The notes under the pieces: model-generated
The model's input: the letters and a program-made list of their open reading frames with translations, nothing else
The model's database searches: none
Told to the model about the DNA's origin: nothing
Shown: positions 8,289 to 16,354 of the stretch, piece by piece
How positions within the stretch are numbered: the stretch's first letter is position 1
Layout of the letters: every line of letters starts with the position of its first letter
From: Bacteroidota bacterium
GTDB lineage: Bacteria > Bacteroidota > Ignavibacteria > SZUA-365
Assembly: GCA_018224415.1 (NCBI GenBank)
Contig: JAGTUZ010000075.1
Coordinates: 1 to 18,151 of the forward strand
Direction: 5' to 3'
DNA: 18,151 nt
Program-made: the position numbers and the translations under genes

Positions 8289-8305
8289 TCTCAATTGACA
8301 GAATA

Positions 8306-8336
8306 AAAAAGGACCGACGACATGCCGGTCCTTTTT
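8306..8336. terminator. Bidirectional terminator between convergent genes
   Basis: A perfect stem AAAAAGGACCG (8306-8316) / CGGTCCTTTTT (8326-8336) has a 9-nt loop. A-run and T-run flanks make it act as an intrinsic terminator in both directions. It lies between the ends of the plus-strand DUF3078 gene (8288) and the minus-strand amylase gene (8361), and it serves both. Confidence 0.93.
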
Positions 8337-8360
8337 ATATTCATCGAGCGGAAGGAGCGT

Positions 8361-11300
8361 TCAGCGGATCACCGTCAGGGCGCTGCTTGCCGTCCATGCG
8401 GGCATTCCGCGCGCATCGGTTGCGATGACTCTCAGTCGGTACGATCCCGGGCGCACTCCGCGCAGACCCAGTGGTTGCATATACGTCCCCATTCGACGCT
8501 CGTACATGGCCGAACGCCAGACCTCCCGGCCGAGCACATCGTACACTTCGAAACGAAGCTGATGCACGCTGCCGGCCTGGCCTCCGATGGTGTAGCGGAC
8601 ATTCGCGATCGATCCGGCGGGGAGGGGATTCGGGAAACTGCCTTCCAGGGAAAACGAGCCTGCAGAACCGTTCTCCAGTGACGGGACGGAAGTGACCAGA
8701 GCGAAGTGGGCGCTGTCGGACAGTACGAACACGCGGGTCTGGTACGGGGCGAGATCGAAACCGAAGGCTGAGAGTCCCTCCGCCGTGATCGAGAATGTCG
8801 AATCCACCATCAGGTCGTTCATATACCAGACGCTGCCTGGTTCCGGCGGAGTGCTCACATCGAGTTTGTCTTCCGGAAGATCCAGTGTGACGGTGACCGG
8901 AACGTTGCGGAAATTCGCGGCGACAACGATGTTTTCTTCCTCTCCCGGACGCAGGAATGCATACATGCCCGGTGTTCCGTTCAGCACCTGCACGATGCGT
9001 GGGGAGCGGAGCGATGCCCATGCGTTGCGAATGCCCGCAAGCTTGCTGTAATACGACAGCAATGCGGGCTGTGGCGGGTTGCTGAAGTTGATGCGGTCGC
9101 GCTGGCCTCGCCATCCGACTTCCTGTCCGGCGTAGATGAGCGGAATACCGGGAGCGGTCAGCATCACTGCGGCGCCGGGTCTGCTGCGGTCAATATTTGA
9201 TTGGAAGATCGACGCGATGCGTTCCTCGTCGTGATTTTCCAGAAAACGAAAATAGGATGCGTTGGGACCGGTATAGTGGTTGTAGTTCTCGTTGGGGGAG
9301 TAGTTGGTGGTCCGGCTGTTGAGTGATGCGATGTCACCGTTTGACAGCGTGGATTTCATCTGTCCGTACCAGCTCCAGTCGTACCCTGCGTCCAGCGCCC
9401 CGCCGCCATCGGCGTAATTGACCTCGCTGCCCTGACCCGTGCCATCCGTTTCACCAAGGAGAAAAACGTCCGGTTTGTAGCGCTTGATTTCTTCGCGGAA
9501 CGGCCGCCACCACGTTTGGGCGTCGTAGCGTTCCTGCGGTCCCCAGTACACATCCAGACGGAAACCATCCGCACGCCGGTCGACCAGCCAGTAGCGGTAG
9601 ACGTCCATCATCGCGTCGCGGGTTTCCGGATTCGAGAGGTTCAGGTTGGCCAGCGTCCAATTCGAATACCGCGCGTACAGCGGATAACCGTTCTGATCGA
9701 CGACACTTTGTCCGAGCCCACGATCTCCGCCCAGGACGCGGCTTTCGATGAACGGCCGGAAGATGGAATAGCCGAACCAGTCGCGGATATCGTTCACCCA
9801 GAGGTGGGACCCGGAAACATGATTCGGTGTCATGTCGAGAATGACGCGCAGGCCGTTGGCATGGGCGGAATCGACGAGGCGGTCGAAATCAGCGATGGTG
9901 CCGATGCCTTCGTCCACGTTGTAGAAATCGACGATGTTGTATCCGCCGTTGAACGCGTTGATTGTGCCGAGGTTATCCATGATCGGCATGAGCCAGATCG
10001 TGTTCGCTCCGAGCGCCTTGATATGCGGGATGCCGTCGATTACGCCCTGCAGATCGCCACGTGCGGAAAAGGCGGGAACGAAGATCTCGTATACGATCGC
10101 ATCGCTCACCCATGCCGGCTGCTCGTTCATGCCACCGAGAAGGGGATCGGAGCCGTCGGACGCGATCCGCAGATAGTTGCGTGTGAAACCCGTGTTCCCG
10201 GCAGGGTCCTTCGCTTCGAGAGTGAAATAGTATTCTCCCGGTCGGGAAGGGATGGGGAAGCTTGTCTGTGGTCCGTCCGTGTCGATGCCGAGGTGCGCCG
10301 GGTTTTTTCCGTCCTCGGAAATCCAGCGGAAGGTGAGCGCGTCACCATCTGGGTCCGTGCTGGCAAAGGCGTTCAGATTGACGTTGCCGGAGGAGGTGCC
10401 GAGCTGTATCACCGGACGCGGATCGTGATCGACGAATCGGTCAAGTGTCAGCGGCGGTGTGGTGATGACATTGCCGCCCTGCTGGCCGTGACCGACAAAG
10501 ACGTTCAGGCCTTCATTCAGCGTCACCGTCGCATACCGCAGGTTGCCGTTTTCGTCGGTGGCGATCGTATCGGTCCCGTTGCGCACGATGACGACATCGG
10601 TGACATCCGTCGCGGTCACGGCCAGATGCAATTCGCTTTGCGCGGCGAGCACACGGGGATTGTCACGGCTGAGCCACTGCAGTGCGGCGGCGCGCACGGT
10701 GATTCGCGTGGAATCCGCGTTCTCGTAATCCCGCGCTTCCGCGGCGATCACCGTTATCGTGCGCTCTCCGTCAACCAAAGCGGGGAGCTGGATCCGCAGC
10801 CGCCCGGTCGCGTGGTCGTACCCGCTTCCAAAGGTTGCGACTACCACACCGTCGACCAGCACGCGCGATGCGCCGGTATCGATGGACTGGGTTGTGACGG
10901 GAAAGACGTCGGCAGTCAGTTCGGGCGTTGCGGAGCTGATGATACTGCCGTTGGTCGGTTGCAGGTGGAATACCGTTGGACGGCGGACGTGTATGATGCT
11001 GTTGCCGAAGGAACCGTATGTGCGGGGATTGAGCGGATCGGCCAGCCAGCCACTGGCACTGCCGTTTTCGTTGAACTTGTACTCGTACGCATCATCCGGT
11101 GCCGAACCGCCATTGACTTTCAACCGCACGGTTTTTTCCCAACTGCCGTCGGGCTGTTTGACCATGGTCCAGCGTGTACCGGGATTGATGCTTCCGCCGC
11201 TGTTGTTGGCCCAGTTGTTGAACTCACCCGGAACGTGGACGACAGACGGATTTCCCGTCGGGAAATACCGGAACACGACGTCCACGCTGTCCTGCGCGAG

Positions 11301-11372
11301 GAGTGCCGTGCCTGAAGTGACAAACAGCGTGCTTGAAGTGACGAACAGGAAGACCAGGGACCGGAATCGCAT
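8361..11372 (-). CDS. Secreted multidomain GH13 alpha-amylase with T9SS sorting domain
   Basis: This 1003-residue exported glycoside hydrolase likely cleaves alpha-1,4 glucans such as starch or related oligosaccharides. Domains in order: signal peptide (1-27); CBM48/E-set-like module (about 30-130, VVHVPGEFNNW, GSWEKTVRL); two Ig-like regions (about 145-310); PKD-like module (about 318-405, ASTDPDGDALTFRW); GH13 barrel (about 420-790); C-terminal beta domain (about 795-885); and T9SS type A tail (about 905-1003, GSFPNPLPAG, EVYDVLGREVW, PGSYRLRV). The catalytic motifs are complete: ILDMTPNH (511-518), nucleophile Asp607 in GFRLDV, acid/base Glu641 in LLGET and transition-state stabiliser Asp715 in ENHDEE. 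ATG 11372 has a strong GAGGAGG ribosome binding site. The exact specificity (amylase, cyclomaltodextrinase or pullulanase-like) is not resolved. The T9SS tail predicts cell-surface attachment or release. Confidence 0.92.
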   Translation of the reverse strand: MRFRSLVFLFVTSSTLFVTSGTALLAQDSVDVVFRYFPTGNPSVVHVPGEFNNWANNSGGSINPGTRWTMVKQPDGSWEKTVRLKVNGGSAPDDAYEYKFNENGSASGWLADPLNPRTYGSFGNSIIHVRRPTVFHLQPTNGSIISSATPELTADVFPVTTQSIDTGASRVLVDGVVVATFGSGYDHATGRLRIQLPALVDGERTITVIAAEARDYENADSTRITVRAAALQWLSRDNPRVLAAQSELHLAVTATDVTDVVIVRNGTDTIATDENGNLRYATVTLNEGLNVFVGHGQQGGNVITTPPLTLDRFVDHDPRPVIQLGTSSGNVNLNAFASTDPDGDALTFRWISEDGKNPAHLGIDTDGPQTSFPIPSRPGEYYFTLEAKDPAGNTGFTRNYLRIASDGSDPLLGGMNEQPAWVSDAIVYEIFVPAFSARGDLQGVIDGIPHIKALGANTIWLMPIMDNLGTINAFNGGYNIVDFYNVDEGIGTIADFDRLVDSAHANGLRVILDMTPNHVSGSHLWVNDIRDWFGYSIFRPFIESRVLGGDRGLGQSVVDQNGYPLYARYSNWTLANLNLSNPETRDAMMDVYRYWLVDRRADGFRLDVYWGPQERYDAQTWWRPFREEIKRYKPDVFLLGETDGTGQGSEVNYADGGGALDAGYDWSWYGQMKSTLSNGDIASLNSRTTNYSPNENYNHYTGPNASYFRFLENHDEERIASIFQSNIDRSRPGAAVMLTAPGIPLIYAGQEVGWRGQRDRINFSNPPQPALLSYYSKLAGIRNAWASLRSPRIVQVLNGTPGMYAFLRPGEEENIVVAANFRNVPVTVTLDLPEDKLDVSTPPEPGSVWYMNDLMVDSTFSITAEGLSAFGFDLAPYQTRVFVLSDSAHFALVTSVPSLENGSAGSFSLEGSFPNPLPAGSIANVRYTIGGQAGSVHQLRFEVYDVLGREVWRSAMYERRMGTYMQPLGLRGVRPGSYRLRVIATDARGMPAWTASSALTVIR
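11308..11349 (-). repeat. 21-bp direct duplication inside the amylase signal peptide
   Basis: Two adjacent 21-bp units (11308-11328 and 11329-11349) differ at only three positions. They encode LFVTSST/LFVTSGT-type heptapeptides within the hydrophobic signal sequence. The duplication keeps the reading frame and lengthens the signal peptide by seven residues. Confidence 0.8.
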
Positions 11373-11390
11373 CGTGCCTCCTCGAGATCA

Positions 11391-11445
11391 CATGGAATTG
11401 GAATCCATGTAAATTGCGCACGGGAAGCGTGAAGCGCAACCGCTT
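11391..11445. promoter_or_regulatory. Two palindromes upstream of the amylase gene, possible LacI-family operator
   Basis: AAGCG (11432-11436), spacer CAAC, CGCTT (11441-11445) forms a dyad about 60 bp before the amylase start. On the amylase strand it reads AAGCGGTTGCGCTT. The GCGCAACCG core resembles sites bound by LacI-family sugar regulators. A second dyad CATGGA (11391-11396) / TCCATG (11404-11409) lies between it and the ribosome binding site. The rest of the 213-bp gap (11373-11585) shows nothing else convincing and no clear terminator for the acyltransferase gene. Regulatory function is inference. Confidence 0.3.
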
Positions 11446-11585
11446 TCCACCGCCCCGAAGGGACGCGCACTCCTTTCTTCACTCCGCCCATCTCCTCATC
11501 GGCACGGACCAGCACGGCGCTGGAAAGCACGACCCGCGTGCGGCACGGCCCTCGGCTGCGTTGACCTGTGTCACCGCCGCCAAGT

Positions 11586-13373
11586 TCAGTGATGTGCGGC
11601 CAGGAAGCGTGCCGCGCCCTCTTTGCCCATGTAACGTTCCAGAAGACGCGGGTCGGTTTTGGCGAGATCAACAAGAATCAGTCCGTCGAGTACATCGCTG
11701 AAATCCGGATCGACATTGAAGCCGAGCAGCACGCCGCCAAGCTTGAGATACTGGCGAAGGAGGATGGGGATGTCCTTGTGATCGTCTTCGATATCGGAGA
11801 TGAGGCTGTTGAGTTCGCCGATATCGCGGACCACGGTCGACATCGTGGATGCATCGAACCCTGCGAGAGGCCGTGACCGTGGTGGCGTCTTTGCGCGTAC
11901 GTCGCGTGAACGACTGTCCATGCTGTTTTGGCGGAGGAAGTCCATCAGCAGGCGCTGGCTCTCGCTGCGGTAGGTGCTGTTGATGCTCACCGGTCCGAAG
12001 AGGTTCCGGTATTGCGGATTGCGAACGACGTACTCCCCGATTCCGCGCCAGAGCAGCATGAGAGGGAGGAACTGCCGCTGGTACTCCGGACGCACGAAAC
12101 TTCGGCCCATCTCCAGTGCGGGAGAAATCTGTCGGAGCAGGCGGTTGCGGATGTTGAACAGGGTACGTGTATAGAGTCCGCGCTTGCCGCGCTGCGGCAG
12201 GATCACATCCGTCTGTCCGAGGCGATAGGCCGCGACGATCTCGGACGTGTCATCATTCCAGAGAAAAAGATGCAGATAATCGTCATCGAAACGGTCGAGA
12301 TCGATTTCTCGTCCCGTTCCTTCGTTGGCCGCGCGGAATGTCAGTTCGCGTAGGCGCCCGATCTCCTGGAGGGTGGAAGAGAGAGACTCGGCGTGCGCGG
12401 CGAACACGCGATAGACATCGTGCGAGAGAAGCAACGCCTCGGGATTCAGTGTGGTGATCTCTTCTCGGAGTCGTGCCGGATCGACGGCGGGGACAACCGG
12501 CATGGAAGCAGGAGGGGGTGGAGGAACGGTCGGTACGGTGGCCTGCCTCGCAAGCAGATACGTGCGGATGCGCAGGTACGCTGCGACGTCTGCGGCTGTT
12601 TTGAAACGGGCGATGCGTTCTGCCGGCACGGGGTGGCCGAGACGCGCTTCGGTGCGGAGTCCGCGCTTGTTCACGAACTCGTGAGGCAGGCGCATGGTAC
12701 GCAGCCGGGGGTGGAGCATCCCGAGCGTCTGGAACAACGGACCATTCTGTCCGCTGAAATGCAGCGGGACAACCGGAGCGCCGCTTTTCCTGGCCAGGCG
12801 TCCGATGCTGGCACTCCAGGCCGGATCGCTCACGTAGCCGCGTCGCGGATCGAAAAACGAAACCTCTCCTGCAGGGAATATGCCGAGCACGCCCCCTTGC
12901 GCCAGCCAACGAAGCGTCTCCTTCATTCCGGCCATGTTGGCGCGGGCGGAATCGGGTCCACCGAACGGATCGACGAGGATGAACAGATCGCGAAGCTCCG
13001 CGATATTTCCGAGGAGGAAATTTGCCATGATCTTCACGTCGCTGCGGCGGCGCTTCAACAGCGAAGCCAGCAGCAGTCCTTCCACACCGCCGAAGGGGTG
13101 ATTGGCCACGACGATGCACGGGCCTTCCGCCGGGATGCGTGCCAGCGACTCCTCGTCGACGCTGCATCGAGCATCAAGTACGCGGAGAATGCGATTCTCC
13201 GGGCTGTCGCCGTCGGAGATCGCCGACGCCTCCGCGGCGATGCGGCCGAGACGATCAAGGGCGAACAGGCGTTCGATGCCCGGCGTGACGACGCGCAGCA
13301 TACCGTCGATTGCGGGATTGGACGATCGCAGTTCGAGACGGAAGCGATGTTTGGACTGTCGGATGTCTATCAT
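11586..13373 (-). CDS. olsF: OlsF-like bifunctional acyltransferase (PlsC-like plus OlsB-like), aminolipid synthesis
   Basis: From ATG 13373 this is 595 residues with two acyltransferase halves. The N-terminal half (about 70-275) is a lysophospholipid-acyltransferase type, with NHPFGGVEG (91-99) in place of the classic NHX4D box and FPAGEVS (166-172). A proline-rich linker follows (VPTVPPPPPASMPVVP, about 280-295). The second half (about 300-480) is a GNAT-like OlsB/hemolysin-type N-acyltransferase (RELTFRAANEGTGREIDLD, SEIVAAYRLG, EMGRSFVRPEYQ). This order matches OlsF, which builds ornithine lipids: the second half makes lyso-lipid from amino acid and acyl-ACP, and the first adds the ester-linked acyl group. 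The head group (ornithine or glycine) is not predictable. An in-frame ATG at 13436 would add 21 residues with weaker G/C third-position bias, so I prefer 13373; neither start has a clear ribosome binding site. Confidence 0.78.
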   Translation of the reverse strand: MIDIRQSKHRFRLELRSSNPAIDGMLRVVTPGIERLFALDRLGRIAAEASAISDGDSPENRILRVLDARCSVDEESLARIPAEGPCIVVANHPFGGVEGLLLASLLKRRRSDVKIMANFLLGNIAELRDLFILVDPFGGPDSARANMAGMKETLRWLAQGGVLGIFPAGEVSFFDPRRGYVSDPAWSASIGRLARKSGAPVVPLHFSGQNGPLFQTLGMLHPRLRTMRLPHEFVNKRGLRTEARLGHPVPAERIARFKTAADVAAYLRIRTYLLARQATVPTVPPPPPASMPVVPAVDPARLREEITTLNPEALLLSHDVYRVFAAHAESLSSTLQEIGRLRELTFRAANEGTGREIDLDRFDDDYLHLFLWNDDTSEIVAAYRLGQTDVILPQRGKRGLYTRTLFNIRNRLLRQISPALEMGRSFVRPEYQRQFLPLMLLWRGIGEYVVRNPQYRNLFGPVSINSTYRSESQRLLMDFLRQNSMDSRSRDVRAKTPPRSRPLAGFDASTMSTVVRDIGELNSLISDIEDDHKDIPILLRQYLKLGGVLLGFNVDPDFSDVLDGLILVDLAKTDPRLLERYMGKEGAARFLAAHH

Positions 13374-13448
13374 GGAACGGACCGGGATATGTGAGGGAGA
13401 CCGTGTGATTTCCCAACCAACATATTTCCGGCCCATTTACCCGCTGTT

Positions 13449-13477
13449 ACGGGAGCGTGTGGATTGTGTGATCCCGT
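13449..13477. other. Weak hairpin between aspartase and acyltransferase genes
   Basis: ACGGGA (13449-13454) and TCCCGT (13472-13477) form a 6-bp stem with a 17-nt loop in the short gap after the aspartase stop. No T-run follows on either strand. It is at best a poor terminator or processing site, so the two minus-strand genes may be co-transcribed. Confidence 0.25.
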
Positions 13478-13510
13478 CACCTCATCACCAAAATGCCTCG
13501 TCTGGCAGGT

Positions 13511-15376
13511 TCAACCGATCATGTTTTCCGGTGCCAGCAGGCGGTCGAGTTCCTCGCGGGACAGCAGGCGTTTCTCGAGTACCAGTTCATAGACGCCGCG
13601 GTCTTGTTCGAGCGCCTCCTTGGCGAGGATCGTGCAGGTTTCGTAGCCGAGCACGGGATTGAGCGCCGTCACGAGGCCGATACTGCGTTCGACCGTCTCC
13701 CGGCAGTGACGGGCATTGGCGGTGATACCCTGAATGCAGCGGTGGTTCAGCGTTTCCATGCCGTTCTTGAGCATTTCCATGCTTTCGAATGTGCTTTGCA
13801 CGATCACAGGCTCGAAGACGTTGAGTTCGAGCTGACCGGCTTCCACGGCCATGGTCACGGTGAGGTCGTTTCCGATCACCTTGAAGGCGATCTGATTGAC
13901 GACTTCCGGAATCACGGGGTTGACCTTGCCGGGCATGATCGATGATCCTGGCTGCATCGGGGGCAGGTTGATTTCGTTGATGCCGGCACGCGGGCCGGAG
14001 GAAAGCAGCCGCAGATCATTGCAGATTTTCGAAAGTTTTACCGCGAGCCGTTTGATCGCGGAGGAGTACATGATGAAGGCGCCCGTGTCCTGCGTCGCCT
14101 CGACGAGATTGCGCGCCAGTTTCAGGTCGAAGCCGGTGACAACGCGGAGATGATCGACAACCTTCTCTGCATACCCCTTCGGGGCATTGAGACCGGTACC
14201 GATAGCCGTTGCTCCCATATTGATCTCGAGGAAAAGCCGGACGTTTTCGTTGAGGCGCTCGACTTCCTCTTCGAGGGTGACCGCCCAGGCCTCGAAGGTC
14301 TGTCCCAGCGTCATCGGCACGGCATCCTGCAACTGCGTCCGTCCCATCTTGAGCACACCGGAAAATTCCTCCGCCTTGGCGCGGAAGGCGTTGATCAGTC
14401 GTTTCAAAACATCGATGAATGGCCCGTTGCTGCGAAGCAGGGCCAGCTTGACGGCGGTGGGATAGGCGTCGTTGGTTGACTGCGAGAGATTGACATGACT
14501 GTTGGGATGCACGACCTTGTAGGATCCCTTCTCGTATCCGAGAATCTCGAGTGCGCGATTGGCGATGACCTCGTTGGCGTTCATGTTCGTCGACGTCCCT
14601 GCGCCGCCCTGGATCATGTCGACCACAAAATGTGTGTGCAGTCGGCCATTGGTAATGTCGATGCAGGCCTGGACGATCGCATCGCAGACGGGCTTGGAGA
14701 GAAGCCCGAGATCGTGATTGGCCAGCGCCGCCGCTTGCTTGACGATGGCGAGTCCTTCGATCAGCGTCGGATAGAAGCTGATGGGTACGCCGCTGATGTT
14801 GAAGTTCTCGGTAGCGCGCAGTGTCTGCACGCCGTAGAAACGTCCGGCAGGCACGTCGCGTTCGCCGAGCAGGTCATGTTCGCGACGCACGCGTCCGCTT
14901 TCATACTGCGAGGCGATGTTGGCCACATGCGTGGTGATCATGCGCATGCGACGCGAGATCACGCGTGCCACCTGCGAGAGCACCTTGACACCGATACTGC
15001 CGTGCTGGTCGAACACCGTCTGGATGCCTTCCTTCTCCAGCACGAACACGGTGCTGTCAAGAAGGGCGCGGGAGGACGTCGCGTGCGGCGAGTCGTCCAT
15101 CAGCACGCCTTCCCCGAGAAAATCATGTCGGGAGAAAATGGAAATGCGCTTTTCGTCCCCAAACGGCGTGCGCTTGAACAGTTCGATTTCCCCATCGTAA
15201 ATAATGTACAGGCTGCGGCGTTCGGAGTTCTCCGCGAAAAGCAGTTCGCCTTTTGCAATGCGGCGGGTCTCGAACTGGTCGATGAGAACGTCCTTCTGCT
15301 CAGGAGTCAGATCCTGGAACAGCTCGATGGCGGCGATGAATTCGTGCCGCGCGACGTTGTCGGGTTCGGTAAACAT
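13511..15376 (-). CDS. aspA: Aspartate ammonia-lyase with N-terminal cyclic-nucleotide-binding-type domain
   Basis: This 621-residue fusion converts L-aspartate to fumarate and ammonia. Residues about 14-135 form a Crp-type cNMP-binding fold (LYIIYDGEIELFKRTPFGDE, then HDFLGEGVLMDDSPHAT). Glu89 of the phosphate-binding cassette is present, but the phosphate-binding Arg position is His98. A helical linker (about 124-160) leads to a full aspartase (161-621), starting RREHDLLGERDVPAGRFYGV. The aspartase has GGAGTSTNMNANEVIANRAL (257-276), SQSTNDAYPTA, MGRTQLQDAVPMTLGQ and the catalytic loop GSSIMPGKVNPVIPEVVNQ (477-495). GGAGTS, Gln in GRTQLQDA and VIPEVVNQ favour aspartase over fumarase, as recalled from E. 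coli AspA; PGK in the loop is fumarase-like. ATG 15376 has an AAAGGA ribosome binding site about 9 bp upstream. Usual aspartases are about 470 residues, so the extra 160 are the sensor-like module, possibly a regulator of activity. Confidence 0.93.
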   Translation of the reverse strand: MFTEPDNVARHEFIAAIELFQDLTPEQKDVLIDQFETRRIAKGELLFAENSERRSLYIIYDGEIELFKRTPFGDEKRISIFSRHDFLGEGVLMDDSPHATSSRALLDSTVFVLEKEGIQTVFDQHGSIGVKVLSQVARVISRRMRMITTHVANIASQYESGRVRREHDLLGERDVPAGRFYGVQTLRATENFNISGVPISFYPTLIEGLAIVKQAAALANHDLGLLSKPVCDAIVQACIDITNGRLHTHFVVDMIQGGAGTSTNMNANEVIANRALEILGYEKGSYKVVHPNSHVNLSQSTNDAYPTAVKLALLRSNGPFIDVLKRLINAFRAKAEEFSGVLKMGRTQLQDAVPMTLGQTFEAWAVTLEEEVERLNENVRLFLEINMGATAIGTGLNAPKGYAEKVVDHLRVVTGFDLKLARNLVEATQDTGAFIMYSSAIKRLAVKLSKICNDLRLLSSGPRAGINEINLPPMQPGSSIMPGKVNPVIPEVVNQIAFKVIGNDLTVTMAVEAGQLELNVFEPVIVQSTFESMEMLKNGMETLNHRCIQGITANARHCRETVERSIGLVTALNPVLGYETCTILAKEALEQDRGVYELVLEKRLLSREELDRLLAPENMIG

Positions 15377-15621
15377 GTCGTCCGTCCTTTCATTCTAAGT
15401 GGTTGCGGTCTGGCGCTCCGCCGCGCTGGCGGGCAAGACAAGTACCCGCTCCGCGCATGCACGCGTGTTCAGACCATCTTTAAATCTACGAGGAATTCCA
15501 GACGCTTCCGAGTGGTACGGCCGAACAAACGTGAAATATTGAGCGATATTGGATATGCCTCGGGGAATGGAGAAATTTCGTATTGTCTCTATCGTTCCCA
15601 TTCAGGAAAGGTCTCCTCACC
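15377..15621. promoter_or_regulatory. Divergent intergenic region between aspartase fusion and LmbE-like gene
   Basis: These 245 bp separate two divergent genes and must carry both promoters. The aspartase half is GC-rich; the LmbE half is A/T-richer around 15527-15595 (AAATATTGAGCGATATTGGATATG). AATAT near 15535-15539 and ATATT at 15546-15550 form a short inverted repeat. No clear -35/-10 pair or Bacteroidota-type -33/-7 element could be assigned, and no Crp-type TGTGA-N6-TCACA site was found. Confidence 0.35.
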
Positions 15622-16335
15622 ATGCGCATACTGTACATCTTCCCGCATCCAGACGATGAGTCCTTCGGTCCGGCCGCCGTCATGCACCAGCAGTTGCAGG
15701 AGGGACACGAAGTGCATCTGCTGACACTCACGCGAGGCGGGGCGACAAAGGTGCGTCACCGCCTGGGGTTGGATGTGGATGAAATGGGAGTGGTGCGTCA
15801 CAAGGAAATGCTTGCGGTGGAACGAACGCTCCGCCTGAGCGGGATGACGGTGCTGGACTATCCCGACAACGGACTGAAACATCTCGATCCGCGCATGCTC
15901 GAACGAGCGATCGAAGCTGTCTTGGACCTCGTGCGTCCCGATGTGCTTGTCACCTACGCGGTGCATGGGATCAGTGGCTTTCATGATCACCTCGTGACCC
16001 ATGCCGTTGTCAAGCGACTCTATTGTGAATTGCGGGAGCGCGGTAGCCATTCCCTCAAACGACTTGCGCTGCTCACCCTGCCCGACAGCGGAGAGCCGAC
16101 CTTCGGACCGACGGGCATCCGTCTCAAGCATTCGCTTCCCGGTGAAATCGGCTGCGCCGTCCCGCTCCGGGAGGAGGATATCCGGATGATGATCGCCTGC
16201 CTCTCCTGCTACGAGACATACCAGCAGACCATCGAGGAATCGGGCGTCGTCGAGAAGGTGGGGGATACATTGTATTTCGAACTCTTCGGCGAACATCATG
16301 AGCCGCGTCTTCCCGATATGCTCGAGGGGCTGTGA
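15622..16335 (+). CDS. PIG-L/LmbE family zinc deacetylase
   Basis: This 237-residue cytoplasmic enzyme of the LmbE/PIG-L fold removes N-acetyl groups from sugar conjugates. Family members include BshB and MshB of low-molecular-weight thiol synthesis. The zinc motif HPDDE is at residues 9-13, following the typical first strand MRILYIFPHPDD. The second ligand motif is FHDHLVTH (120-127), where HPDHXXXH is usual. TRGGAT (about 37-42) corresponds to the family's T-x-G-E/G motif. An in-frame upstream start at 15583 exists, but ATG 15622 gives the family N-terminus and has AGGAAAGG about 10 bp upstream. It precedes the GNAT-nitrilase gene by 85 bp on the same strand. The substrate is unknown, and no bshA or bshC gene lies in this window to support bacillithiol synthesis. 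Confidence 0.9.
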   Translation: MRILYIFPHPDDESFGPAAVMHQQLQEGHEVHLLTLTRGGATKVRHRLGLDVDEMGVVRHKEMLAVERTLRLSGMTVLDYPDNGLKHLDPRMLERAIEAVLDLVRPDVLVTYAVHGISGFHDHLVTHAVVKRLYCELRERGSHSLKRLALLTLPDSGEPTFGPTGIRLKHSLPGEIGCAVPLREEDIRMMIACLSCYETYQQTIEESGVVEKVGDTLYFELFGEHHEPRLPDMLEGL

Positions 16336-16354
16336 CGCAGGATACCCTGGGTGC

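Noticed and set aside
9516..11315. Long plus-strand open frame (about 599 codons) opposite the amylase gene
   Set aside because: It is antisense to a gene with full GH13 motifs. Its composition (Arg/His/Asp/Val rich, no hydrophobic core pattern) is that of an antisense shadow in GC-rich DNA.
13511..15376. Two separate genes (Crp-type regulator and aspartase) joined by a sequencing error
   Set aside because: The frame is continuous through the linker, only one good ribosome binding site is present (before 15376), and there is no helix-turn-helix region or internal start with a ribosome binding site to suggest two genes.
14495..15724. Plus-strand open frame of about 409 codons opposite the aspartase fusion
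   Set aside because: It is antisense shadow of a well-supported gene and also crosses the divergent promoter region.
15622..16335. Assignment of the LmbE protein as BshB (bacillithiol synthesis)
   Set aside because: Family motifs fit, but no other bacillithiol genes are present in the window and the family is broad.
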